Origin: Gammaproteobacteria bacterium
GTDB taxonomy: Bacteria; Pseudomonadota; Gammaproteobacteria; Arenicellales; Poriferihabitantaceae
Length of the DNA: 64,000 bases
Reading direction: 5' to 3'
NCBI GenBank assembly: GCA_022822625.1
Contig: JAJEAV010000005.1
Coordinates: 73,965-137,964, forward strand
In this document: positions 44,781-53,143 of the stretch, one piece after another
Layout: every line of letters begins with the position of its first letter
How positions within the stretch are numbered: position 1 is the first letter of the stretch
Translations under genes and position numbers: made by a program
The notes under the pieces: model-generated
Seen by the model: only the letters and a program-made list of their open reading frames with translations
Told to the model about the DNA's origin: nothing
Databases searched by the model: none

Positions 44781-46286
44781 ATGACTGTGAGCCGCAACAC
44801 GGGTGGCAAAAAACCCTCAACCCAGAAAAGAAAACCACCAGCTCGGAAGAGATCGACCGGTACGACAATTCGGTCTGCAACCAAGGAATCTGCTGACTCG
44901 AGCACCACATCTACACCAAGTGATGACGAGGCCAAAGCATCGGCAATGAAACCCGGTGCTTCAACTGCCAAGGCAGCCAGAGCCAGCAAAGCAAAGACAG
45001 ATACATCCAAAACGAGGATGTCACATGAGGTTGCTGATGCTGACAAATCTTCTGCACCCTCTACACCTGTGTCGCTTCAGGAATCTCGACAATTCTCTGC
45101 ACCGGACTCAACTGATAGAACAAGTACCGGTACTACTCATGTCAATAATAGTCAGTCATCGCCCCCCATCCTGTCTTCGATTGCACTAGTGGTAGGGATA
45201 CTTTCAATGCTTGCGGCGGGCTATGCGGTTTATACCACGCAGTTTGATTCAAGGCTTGAACGGATGAGGCAGAATGATCAGATTGAATTCCTTGAACAAC
45301 GAGTAGAAACCATTCTGGATACTCAGTCAACACTTGAAACAAGTGTTACCAATCTCCGGTTGAGTTCAGCAGAACTGGAAGCTGCAAATCAGGAAAGGCT
45401 AGGGGCATTGAGGATGCAAATCGCTTCTCAGGAAGACTCGATACGACAACTGAGTGCAGAGTCCTTGGAGGAGATGACGGGTCAAATCGAGGTGTTCAAG
45501 GAAGAACTGGAATCACTTTCCCAGGAAGTAGCTCGGACTAAATCCTATTTTCAGGGGGGAGTGGAAAGTTGGACCCTGAAGGAGATTGAACACCTTTTGC
45601 TGGTTGCTGATCATCGACTTCGTTTTACTGGAGAAAATCATCTTGCACTGGCTGCACTTGAAATAGCATCTGCCCGTTTGGATGCGTTGGGTAATTCGAA
45701 CTACTCCGAAGTCAGAAGGCTTCTGGCCCAAGATATTCAGAACCTGAAAAGCAGTGCTCCGGTCGAACCATTGTTCTTGCTGGAACAGTTGCGGGTCTTG
45801 AATGACCGTGTTCCCCACCTTCCCGTACTCGGCGACCCGATAGCGTCCGAGTCCAATATCGATTCCGAAGAAGGAAGTCCGAAAACAACAGGTACGGGTA
45901 CGGACCAGCAATCAGGAGGGGTTTTTCAGTCACTGATTGATGCTGGAGCACGATTCCTGGATAGTTTTACTGATCTCATACAGGTCGAAAAGAACAACCG
46001 GCCGGTTCGTCCGCTACTATCAGGAGATCTCCGGAAGTTGATATACGAGCGAACCCATCTATTCATAGAGTCTGCGGAGTCTGCACTGGTTCGTCAACAG
46101 TCCGTGCTCGTTGCAGAGCGCCTGAATATTCTGAGGAAATGGGTTTTTGACAACTTTGACACGAACTCAGATATCACAATTGAATGGATTGGCATGCTTG
46201 ATGATATTCTTGATAATCTGCCGACAGATCCTTCGGGTGATTTATCAAGGTCAATATCTGCCCTGCAAGCCGTAATGGAACGTTGA
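44781..46286 (+). CDS. hemX: HemX protein
   Basis: A 501-residue inner-membrane protein of the hem operon. The first 125 residues are low-complexity and rich in K, S, T and A. A single membrane helix follows (ILSSIALVVGILSMLAAGYAVY, about 130-150), then a predicted coiled coil and the periplasmic HemX domain with SWTLKEIEHLLLVADHRL near 260. Once annotated as a uroporphyrinogen methyltransferase, HemX lacks a methyltransferase fold; its role is unclear. hemY follows after 16 bp. Confidence 0.9.
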   Translation: MTVSRNTGGKKPSTQKRKPPARKRSTGTTIRSATKESADSSTTSTPSDDEAKASAMKPGASTAKAARASKAKTDTSKTRMSHEVADADKSSAPSTPVSLQESRQFSAPDSTDRTSTGTTHVNNSQSSPPILSSIALVVGILSMLAAGYAVYTTQFDSRLERMRQNDQIEFLEQRVETILDTQSTLETSVTNLRLSSAELEAANQERLGALRMQIASQEDSIRQLSAESLEEMTGQIEVFKEELESLSQEVARTKSYFQGGVESWTLKEIEHLLLVADHRLRFTGENHLALAALEIASARLDALGNSNYSEVRRLLAQDIQNLKSSAPVEPLFLLEQLRVLNDRVPHLPVLGDPIASESNIDSEEGSPKTTGTGTDQQSGGVFQSLIDAGARFLDSFTDLIQVEKNNRPVRPLLSGDLRKLIYERTHLFIESAESALVRQQSVLVAERLNILRKWVFDNFDTNSDITIEWIGMLDDILDNLPTDPSGDLSRSISALQAVMER

Positions 46287-46302
46287 TTTCGAGTCAGTCA
46301 CT

Positions 46303-47589
46303 ATGAAACTGGTTATCCTTTGTCTGGTTGTTCTGTGTGCCTCTGTCTGGCTTGGGGTACTGGCACTTGAAGATCCAGGCTATGTACTCCTGTTTCGTGA
46401 CCCGTATGAAGTGCGCATGCCGCTTCTGGTCCTGATTCTGATTTTGTTTCTTGCATTTATTGTTCTATATCTGCTTCTGAACCTGTTGATGAATATCATT
46501 CGAGCTCCCAAAAAGCTTCAAAAACTCAAAAACAAAATGGACGAGGAGGCTGCCCACAGGGCTTGCATGCAAGGATTTACAGGTCTCATAGAAGGACACT
46601 GGGACCAAGCCGAAGGACGTTTGCTGAAGAAAGTCGAAAATTCCAGAATGCCGCTCATTCATTATCTGGGCGCGGCCTATGCGGCCTTGCAGCAAGGCAG
46701 TCTGCAACGACGGGACATGTATCTTGACCAGGCTTTGGAAAGTCAGCCTGAACACCGTTTATCGATTCAACTCACCCGAGCCCGCTTTCACTGTCATGCC
46801 GGGGAGTATGTCGAGGCTCGACAGGTACTTGAGGCCCAGAAAATACAAAACCCGAAAAACAAACCCTTGCTCCGTCTGCTCGCTGATGTTTATCAGGCTA
46901 TTGGAGATTGGCAGGCTTTAAGGGCGATATTGCCGGCCATCAGGAAATTGAAGGTACTTCCTTCCGATGAGATCGAAAAATGCGAGCAACTAACCTGGAG
47001 TAGACTACTGACTACTGATGGACCGGATTCCGATGTTCCGGAAACTCCGCTTAACTGGAAATCATTGCCGACCAAGCAAAAGCGCAACCCCGACATTCTT
47101 TTGGTATGGGTCAGGCACCTGATGCGGCAGGGCGAGAGCAAAGAGGCCGAAACCATGTTACGTAGGGCGCTCAACAAGCAATACGATTCGAAACTGGTGA
47201 ATTTATATGGTCAAGTCGCAAGTCCGTTTATTCCTTATCAGATCGAATTTATCCAGAAATTGCTGAAAACCCGTCCAAACGATTCTGAACTAATGCTGGC
47301 ACTTGCCCGATTGTATCGCTATAAGGAAGATGGCAAGACTTCCATATCGTGGTATGAAAAAGTCATGGAACAGGGTGCCAGTGATAAAGTGTTTTCTGAG
47401 TTGGCTTCAGTTTACGAACAAATGGGTGATTCGGAAACTGCACTGAATCTCTACAAGAAAAGCCTCACGACACTCGAAAATCAATCTGCAAGTACCTGGA
47501 AGCCGGCGTTAGGCGCCGAACATTTGCTTCCTCATGATCCCCAAAGTGAAATACATCCTGCCCAGGGAACCATGCCTGTGGTTCGTTGA
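46303..47589 (+). CDS. hemY: HemY protein (porphyrin-operon TPR membrane protein)
   Basis: 428 residues with two N-terminal membrane helices (LVILCLVVLCASVWLGVLAL and LLVLILILFLAFIVLYLLL) and a TPR-rich remainder. Family motifs are ALEDPGYVLL and HRACMQGFTGLIEGHWDQAEGRL. This is the gammaproteobacterial hem-operon HemY, not the Bacillus protoporphyrinogen oxidase of the same name. Its molecular role is not established. It ends the hem cluster. Confidence 0.92.
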   Translation: MKLVILCLVVLCASVWLGVLALEDPGYVLLFRDPYEVRMPLLVLILILFLAFIVLYLLLNLLMNIIRAPKKLQKLKNKMDEEAAHRACMQGFTGLIEGHWDQAEGRLLKKVENSRMPLIHYLGAAYAALQQGSLQRRDMYLDQALESQPEHRLSIQLTRARFHCHAGEYVEARQVLEAQKIQNPKNKPLLRLLADVYQAIGDWQALRAILPAIRKLKVLPSDEIEKCEQLTWSRLLTTDGPDSDVPETPLNWKSLPTKQKRNPDILLVWVRHLMRQGESKEAETMLRRALNKQYDSKLVNLYGQVASPFIPYQIEFIQKLLKTRPNDSELMLALARLYRYKEDGKTSISWYEKVMEQGASDKVFSELASVYEQMGDSETALNLYKKSLTTLENQSASTWKPALGAEHLLPHDPQSEIHPAQGTMPVVR

Positions 47590-47675
47590 AAAGATCCTCC
47601 TGTCTTGTTTTGATCCTGCTGGATTCGGATGGAAAGTTTCGCCGGGTTGAACAAGTTTAGAATCTCATATAAATG

Positions 47676-47720
47676 TGCATATAAAAGATGAAATATTCAA
47701 TTTAATGCGCATATAAATGT
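47676..47720 (+). repeat. AT-rich direct repeats upstream of the DUF4143 ATPase
   Basis: CATATAAATGT occurs at 47676-47686 and 47710-47720, with a partial copy CATATAAAA at 47688-47696. Spacings are 12 and 22 bp, close to one and two helical turns. They lie 73-117 bp before the ATG at 47793, where operators or an UP-like element would be. Confidence 0.55.
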
Positions 47721-47792
47721 ATTAAAATTCCACTAATTGGCGAAAAACAAAGAAACATACTTTCTTATTTGAACATCTTGGCAGGGTCAAGC

Positions 47793-49106
47793 ATGAGGCG
47801 TACTTTATTACAGTCATTGATTGCCTGGAAAAACACGAACAAGCGCAAGCCCATACTCATCGACGGTGCACGCCAAACAGGAAAGACATACCTTCTGCAA
47901 AACCTGTTTGGCAAAGAGTTTGCCAATACCTTACGTGTTGATTTTCTGGAAAATCCAGAGTTCAAGAAAGCCTTTGATGGTTCCCTGACACCACATGATA
48001 TCTTGATGAATATTGAGATCATGACTGGCCAGCGATTTCATCCAAAGACGGATTTGTTGATTCTTGATGAGATAGGTGAATGCGAGCGTGCCGCTACATC
48101 GTTAAAATATTTTGCCGAGAAAGCGCCTACCTATTTTGTGGCCGCCAGCGGTTCCAATGTAGGATTGCTGGGCACCTTCCCTGTTGGAAAAGTCGAACAA
48201 TATGACTTGCGTCCAATGACGTATCGAGAATTTCTTTACGCATCGGAAGAATCGGCACTGATCGAGGCGTTTGAAGCGCAGGTTCATTCAGCTGTAGCTC
48301 ATACCCGGCTTCTCGATAATCTCACTGACTACTACTTTACCGGTGGAATGCCGGAAGCCGTTGCCGCCTGGTATCGATACAAAAGCATCAGTATTCTGGA
48401 AGGTATGGAAAAAGTTCGTGAAATCCATTCGAATCTGCTGCAGGGATATCGCAGGGATTTTGGCAAGTATTCTGACAAGGTTGATGCCCTTCTGATTGAG
48501 TCCGTTTTTACCGGCATCCCGGCACAGCTTTCTGCGGTGATGGACCAATCTGTAAAACGCTTCAAGTTCAAGAATACCTATAAACACAAATCACGCTACA
48601 GTGATTTCGAAAACGCGATACGCTGGTTAATCTGCTGCCGTCTTGCCCTTGCCAATTTTCCAGTCGAAGGGATGCCAAGAACACCTCTTGCAGCTTACAA
48701 AAAAAAGAACATGGTCAAACTCTTCCTGTTCGATGTGGGGTTGCTGAATCATATGCTTGGCACCGGATACAGGGAAATCAAGCAGAAGAGCTATGAGTAC
48801 AAAGGTTATATTGCTGAAAACTTTGTCCAGCAGGAACTTGCCGCTATTGGTTTTGACCCTGGCTATTCATGGAATGATGCCCGCGCAGAAGTCGAATTTA
48901 TTATTGCCAATGATAAAGGGGAGATTGCGCCAATAGAAGTCAAGAGCGGAAAACGTACCCGAGCCAAGTCCCTACAATCCTACATCAGCAAATGTGGCCC
49001 CAAAAAGACGTTCAAACTGACTGGCACACAGGGGTCTCCAGCATCAGAGCAAACGAATATCGTGATGCCGTTATATTATGCGATGTATATTCCGCAGAGG
49101 TGGTGA
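47793..49106 (+). CDS. AAA ATPase with DUF4143 domain
   Basis: 437 residues from ATG 47793 (AGGG upstream); a TTG at 47769 is an alternative. Walker A is GARQTGKT at 25-32 and Walker B is LLILDEIGE at 88-96. The C-terminal DUF4143 region contains KLFLFDVGLLNHML, YKGYIAENFVQQEL and a nuclease-like strand set AEVEFII...APIEVKSGK. The D/E-x-K arrangement resembles the PD-(D/E)XK fold often fused to these ATPases. Function is unknown; the family is common in accessory regions. It follows AT-rich direct repeats. Confidence 0.85.
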   Translation: MRRTLLQSLIAWKNTNKRKPILIDGARQTGKTYLLQNLFGKEFANTLRVDFLENPEFKKAFDGSLTPHDILMNIEIMTGQRFHPKTDLLILDEIGECERAATSLKYFAEKAPTYFVAASGSNVGLLGTFPVGKVEQYDLRPMTYREFLYASEESALIEAFEAQVHSAVAHTRLLDNLTDYYFTGGMPEAVAAWYRYKSISILEGMEKVREIHSNLLQGYRRDFGKYSDKVDALLIESVFTGIPAQLSAVMDQSVKRFKFKNTYKHKSRYSDFENAIRWLICCRLALANFPVEGMPRTPLAAYKKKNMVKLFLFDVGLLNHMLGTGYREIKQKSYEYKGYIAENFVQQELAAIGFDPGYSWNDARAEVEFIIANDKGEIAPIEVKSGKRTRAKSLQSYISKCGPKKTFKLTGTQGSPASEQTNIVMPLYYAMYIPQRW

Positions 49107-49547
49107 GAGGCCAGTATCAGGGTAAATTCGCTAGTTTCGTGAGGTGCCATGCGACACGCCGCAAGGCAAGCCAGAATGATACAATTTGCTCTGATGCGAC
49201 TACAGACATACAATCAAATCCCGCAAGCCTACTGTGAAGGTTTCATTGAGTAACCATTGTTGCACACATGCGAATGCCTTGCTCCTTGGTTTCTCTGGTC
49301 GAGATACGTATTGATGAAGGGCTTCCAACACATATGAGACACGATCTGAGCGAAAATGAGTTGTCCTTCGTACATGACGAGCCTGTTCCTGATTGATCAC
49401 TGCCTGATTCGCACGCAACAGCTATTTCTGAAGCCTCGGACATCGTATAAAGGCATTTATTTCAATCCTATCAATCAGATGCACGGGAACCTAATCTCGT
49501 TAACCGGCCACTGGTAAACTGTGGTACATAAGTCATAGAGTTAGACA
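49107..49547. other. Intergenic stretch, no gene recognised
   Basis: About 440 bp. Short minus-strand frames (49200-49418 and 49243-49443) overlap each other and have no ribosome-binding site or recognisable features. It could hold decayed sequence; nothing definite is seen. Confidence 0.3.
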
Positions 49548-50555
49548 ATGAGCATTCATTCGGAATTCGTTATCAATAATTTCAAACTTCAGTGCGGAGT
49601 TGTTTTACCTCGCCTGATACTGGCCTACAAGACCTATGGTCAGTTAAATCAAAATCGGGACAATGCGGTAGTTTTGCCAACTTTCTATACAGGCAGTCAC
49701 CAACGAAATGAAGGGTATTTTGGGAAAGGCAGAGCGGTTGACCCTGCCCGGCATTTCATCATTTCCATCAATCTGATCGGGAACGGTATTTCAACATCCC
49801 CCAGTAATACGGACAGTCCATTCGGTGGAGCACATTTTCCTGTGGTGACGCTGTATGACAATGTCCGGGCGCAACATGCTTTACTGACCAGGCACTTGGG
49901 AGTCCAGGGTATTGCCCTGGTTACAGGATGGTCGATGGCTGGCTGTCAATCCTATCAGTGGGCTGCCCAGTATCCGGATTTGGTGAGAGCCATTGTTCCC
50001 TATTGTGCATCCGCGAAAACATCGGTGCATAACTGGGTGTTTCTGGAGGGCGTCAAAGCTGCGCTCAAGGCAGACGGCAGATTTGATGAGGGGAATTATC
50101 GGAGCCCCCCAGAAGAAGGTCTCAAGGCGTTTGGCAGGATTTATGCTGGATGGGCCTATTCACAGACATTTTATCGTGAGGGGTTGTATCGGGTACTTGG
50201 CTTTGATTCTGCCGAGGCATTATTGCTGGATTGGGAACAGGATCACCTGAACTGGGATGCCAATAACCTTCTAGCCAAGCTAGATACCTGGCAACGAGGC
50301 GATATCAGCGACAACAATCTCTACAACAAGAATTTGGAGAAGGCACTTGGTTCAATCCGTGCCAAGACAATTATTATCTCGTGCAGTGACGACTTGTATT
50401 TCAGGCCGGAAGACAACGAATTAGAGGTCATTCATATAAGGGGAGGGCGGCATGAGTGTTTTTCATCTCCGTGGGGGCACTGTGTTGCTTCGGGGCAGAA
50501 CGATCCGGGCTTTCATGAATTTCTGGACCAGTGCATCCGTGAAGTGATGGATTGA
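49548..50555 (+). CDS. MetX-like alpha/beta-hydrolase-fold acyltransferase family protein
   Basis: 335 residues of the homoserine O-acetyltransferase superfamily. The nucleophile elbow is GWSMAG (serine near residue 128). NGISTSPSNTDSPFGGAHFP is the typical substrate-loop region. The acid and base are D in CSDDLYF and H in WGHCVASG. The NGISTSP and GWSMAG variants differ from housekeeping MetX (GGSMGG), so I do not assign methionine synthesis; a related hydrolase or transferase is equally likely. It sits alone within the accessory island. Confidence 0.75.
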   Translation: MSIHSEFVINNFKLQCGVVLPRLILAYKTYGQLNQNRDNAVVLPTFYTGSHQRNEGYFGKGRAVDPARHFIISINLIGNGISTSPSNTDSPFGGAHFPVVTLYDNVRAQHALLTRHLGVQGIALVTGWSMAGCQSYQWAAQYPDLVRAIVPYCASAKTSVHNWVFLEGVKAALKADGRFDEGNYRSPPEEGLKAFGRIYAGWAYSQTFYREGLYRVLGFDSAEALLLDWEQDHLNWDANNLLAKLDTWQRGDISDNNLYNKNLEKALGSIRAKTIIISCSDDLYFRPEDNELEVIHIRGGRHECFSSPWGHCVASGQNDPGFHEFLDQCIREVMD

Positions 50556-50573
50556 CAAAGTCAAGCGTTGATT

Positions 50574-50605
50574 AAGCTTCCGAGTTCTGCTCCGAAGTGA
50601 CTGCA
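50574..50605 (+). repeat. Dispersed 3'-end element, copy after the MetX-like gene
   Basis: AAGCTTCCGAGTTCTGCTCC then GAAGTGACTGCA, starting 19 bp past the stop. It aligns with AAGCTTGAGTTCCACCCTGAAGTACAGCA near 52845 and with the hairpin after hemD. The remainder of 50606-50933 holds no supported gene; the frame 50597-50848 has no recognisable features. Confidence 0.4.
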
Positions 50606-50898
50606 ACCTACTTCCCCCGAACTGAAAATCTGTTTTCCAATCAAGGGTCAGGCCATATGCAATACGACCTGCTGGATGCCCTCAAGGCAGAAGCAGAGTG
50701 TCGGAGGGGTGTCTTATACGAGTCTTGCCCGAAGGGTTCTGGAGTATGGCAATACTCAGGGTTGAACAACTTTGATGGCTATATGGTATCGATATTCCTG
50801 CAAATCATACGGATTGTGAATTTATGTCCATGCTGTTTTCCAACCTGATAAAATTGTGTCAGCTTTTGAACCATGGAATGTTTTCTAGGCAAATATCA

Positions 50899-50908
50899 TA
50901 CACGTGTA
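50899..50908. promoter_or_regulatory. 10-bp palindrome before the small frameshifted gene
   Basis: TACACGTGTA is a perfect palindrome 26 bp before the ATG at 50934, in an AT-rich stretch. It might be an operator for the small-gene/ImmA-IrrE pair. Confidence 0.25.
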
Positions 50909-50933
50909 ACATCAATAATTACTGTAATTCACC

Positions 50934-51277
50934 ATGACCAGTGTGAAACGTATTTATGAGAGAAGTGGCAGATACTCTGAGCCTATTACTGCACAAAATC
51001 CGGGTGTAAAGTGTCCTCCCATGAGCTATTCTGATGCACAGAAAATTCTCGATTCAGCTGAACAAGTCGGCAATACATTACAGGTAACGCACGCAGGACA
51101 AGGATTACTAAAGATGGAGAGATTTGGCACGGATATCCGGAAGCATGGGATAAAGTGGATCCTAATCTGAAAAAGCGCTGGCTCAAACAGGGTCTGATTA
51201 AGCGCAGAGATATTCGGGATTACAAAAGTCGTGAAAAAGTCCGAGACGCATTCGGAGGACGTTATGTCGGTGGATGA
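50934..51277 (+). pseudogene. Frameshifted small gene upstream of the ImmA/IrrE peptidase
   Basis: Two frames join into one plausible protein of about 115 residues. The first runs from ATG 50934 through MSYSDAQKILDSAEQ and GNTLQVTHAG and stops at 51170. The second, shifted by -1, contains ITKDGEIWHGYPEAWDKV and LKKRWLKQGLIKRRDIRDY and ends FGGRYVGG at 51277. The second part lacks its own start codon after the TGA at 51059-51061, so a frameshift, natural decay or sequencing error is likely; programmed shifting is possible. Its end overlaps the next gene's start by 14 bp, an operon-like junction. The family is not recognised; a toxin or antitoxin partner would fit the context. Confidence 0.45.
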
Positions 51278-52817
51278 AGATCAATTCTATATTTTTGGGG
51301 AAAGGGCCGTTTTTGCATTGGAAATTCAACACGCTCCTGGAATAATTCATGGTGCAGAGCCGGAAGACTGTAAGGGTTCTTGGGGGAAATGGCGTCTTTG
51401 GGTTGCAGATGTAAATCTATGTAAGCTCCGGTTGAAAACAGAGGGCGGACTGATAGAAATCGATGAAGTGCAATGGTTTTTGGCGCCATTGTTTCGCTGG
51501 ATAGTCGATAACTGGATGCCGCTCCTTCATGAAAAACGGTTGCCCCACGTTGATAGCAGATCACATTCAGCACGAGCAGCATATCTCTCAATGCTTGAGA
51601 GTGCAGGTGATGACATTGACCTGTTTATTCCGTGGCAGTATTGGGCACAGCGACATTCGCTCAGGGCCGCATCGGACGGTGGCATTGTACCTGACCTGTT
51701 TATTCAACGGATTGGCGATAATCTGGAATTCTCCTGGGGTGATCGAGTTCAATCTGGTGCTGACGATGCAATGTTTGTGATGGAAAATGGAGTAGCTCGG
51801 GCATCTGTGGATGCTGTGGCGGAATCACTTTTTTCTGTCGTGAACTGGTTTCTGCAAGAACATGAAAAAAACTCAACCGAATGGACTGAAAATCTCCGGT
51901 TTCAGTGGAGGCAGACAGTTTGCGAATCTACAATGGCTTACATGTTGTCCTGGTATCTTGATTCACGTCCTGATCCGGGACCATTGACGAAAAAATTCCA
52001 GGCTGCCACCGAGAAACTAAAGGGGCCGCTGGAATTAATGCATTCAGATCAATCAACGAATACACCATCGAATACACCATGGTTGGGTAGTTTGTCGCCG
52101 GAGATAGCGATGTTCGGAGATTTATCCCCTGATATCTCACCTGAAGCTGCTGTAACCTTACTGGCTGAATATTTTAATGCACAAGTTGATGATGTTAGTG
52201 AAAGCCTCTTGTCGGGTCTTGTATCTGATCGACCCGCCTGGACAACAGCGTCGCCTTGGGCCAATGGTTATTCATTAGCGTTGGATGTTTTGGATCAGGC
52301 TGATCCTGCACCAGGTGCATCAAACACGCGGATCGAAAGCATGCTTGAAAATCTGGGCATTCAGGTACGCGACGTTAATCTTGGAGAACAAGGTCCTCGC
52401 GGGGTTGCTCTTGCCGGAAGTAATTTGCGACCGACAATTCTAGTTAATTCGGATAATGTCCGAAATTCGCCACGTGGCAAACGCTTTACGTTAGCGCATG
52501 AGTTGTGTCACATCCTCTTTGACCGTAGTCGTGCTCAGCCATTAGCTCATAGCAGTACACCCTGGGCATCACCATCAATCGAACAGCGTGCCAACGCTTT
52601 TGCTGCGATGCTGTTGATGCCCCCGTGGCGTGCTGAATTACGAGCTGGAAAGAACCGCAAAGGCTTGAAGGAGGCGGTGGGTCGATTAGCAGATAAGTTG
52701 AAGGTTAGTCGTATCGCACTGAGACAACACCTAGCCAATATCCATGAAATCAGTGAAAATGAACTGGAATTTTTATTGGGCACCCAGCCCCAGGGTTTCT
52801 GTGAAGAAGTACGGTAG
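51264..52817 (+). CDS. ImmA/IrrE-family zinc metallopeptidase with long N-terminal region
   Basis: 517 residues from ATG 51264, which has a perfect GGAGG 5 nt upstream; a GTG at 51231 is rejected. The zinc motif is HELCH at 412-416 within RFTLAHELCHILFDR. The third ligand helix EQRANAFAAMLLMP begins at about 440, as in ImmA/IrrE proteins that cleave repressors. The C-terminus has a helix-turn-helix-like GRLADKLKVSRIALRQHL. The 350-residue N-terminal part is tryptophan-rich and unrecognised; it may sense a signal or target. The start overlaps the frameshifted small gene. Confidence 0.82.
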   Translation: MSVDEDQFYIFGERAVFALEIQHAPGIIHGAEPEDCKGSWGKWRLWVADVNLCKLRLKTEGGLIEIDEVQWFLAPLFRWIVDNWMPLLHEKRLPHVDSRSHSARAAYLSMLESAGDDIDLFIPWQYWAQRHSLRAASDGGIVPDLFIQRIGDNLEFSWGDRVQSGADDAMFVMENGVARASVDAVAESLFSVVNWFLQEHEKNSTEWTENLRFQWRQTVCESTMAYMLSWYLDSRPDPGPLTKKFQAATEKLKGPLELMHSDQSTNTPSNTPWLGSLSPEIAMFGDLSPDISPEAAVTLLAEYFNAQVDDVSESLLSGLVSDRPAWTTASPWANGYSLALDVLDQADPAPGASNTRIESMLENLGIQVRDVNLGEQGPRGVALAGSNLRPTILVNSDNVRNSPRGKRFTLAHELCHILFDRSRAQPLAHSSTPWASPSIEQRANAFAAMLLMPPWRAELRAGKNRKGLKEAVGRLADKLKVSRIALRQHLANIHEISENELEFLLGTQPQGFCEEVR

Positions 52818-52831
52818 GTTGATTTACCTAC
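52814..52831 (+). repeat. Hairpin over the stop codon of the ImmA/IrrE gene
   Basis: GTAGGT-TGATTT-ACCTAC forms a perfect 6-bp stem that includes the TAG stop. No T-run follows. It may stabilise the 3' end or affect termination. Confidence 0.35.
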
Positions 52832-52844
52832 ACCTGATTTAATT

Positions 52845-52897
52845 CAAGCTTGAGTTCCACCCTGAAGTACAGCACCCCTTCTATTCCCGGATGAAGG
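52845..52897 (+). repeat. Dispersed 3'-end element, copy after the ImmA/IrrE gene
   Basis: The left part, AAGCTTGAGTTCCACCCTG, resembles the copies after hemD and the MetX-like gene. The right part (52865-52897), AAGTACAGCACCCC then CCCGGATGAAGG, matches the reverse-strand copy at 33491-33522. The rest of 52898-53143, before the MmeI-like gene, shows no gene. Confidence 0.45.
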
Positions 52898-53143
52898 CGT
52901 AGCCTGTACATACGGGATGAAATCTCTGTTCGATAGTAAAGTGTAAAGTTTGAACACAAGGGACTTGTCTCAAGATGAGTGCGAGATATCTTCATCGGTA
53001 TATGAATAAGATCACAGAGCGGAAAAACGTGTGCCCTGTCGACACGATCGCCCAGATGTGCAGAATGGCGTCAAGATACAGGGGTGCTTTCTGTCTTACC
53101 GGATGCCCAAGAAGGGCAATGGCTTATTAACTGGGGTTGCTTA

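Noticed and set aside
44781-46286. Uroporphyrinogen-III methyltransferase activity for HemX
   Set aside because: The protein is a membrane-anchored coiled-coil HemX with no SAM-binding methyltransferase motifs; the old annotation is not supported.
47640-47760. Origin of replication suggested by AT-rich direct repeats
   Set aside because: No DnaA boxes, replication initiator gene or GATC clustering nearby; a regulatory role is simpler.
49200-49443. Two overlapping small minus-strand frames
   Set aside because: They compete for the same DNA in different frames, with no upstream signals or motifs.
50597-50848. 83-codon plus-strand frame after the MetX-like gene
   Set aside because: It starts within the dispersed repeat, has no ribosome-binding site and no protein-like pattern.
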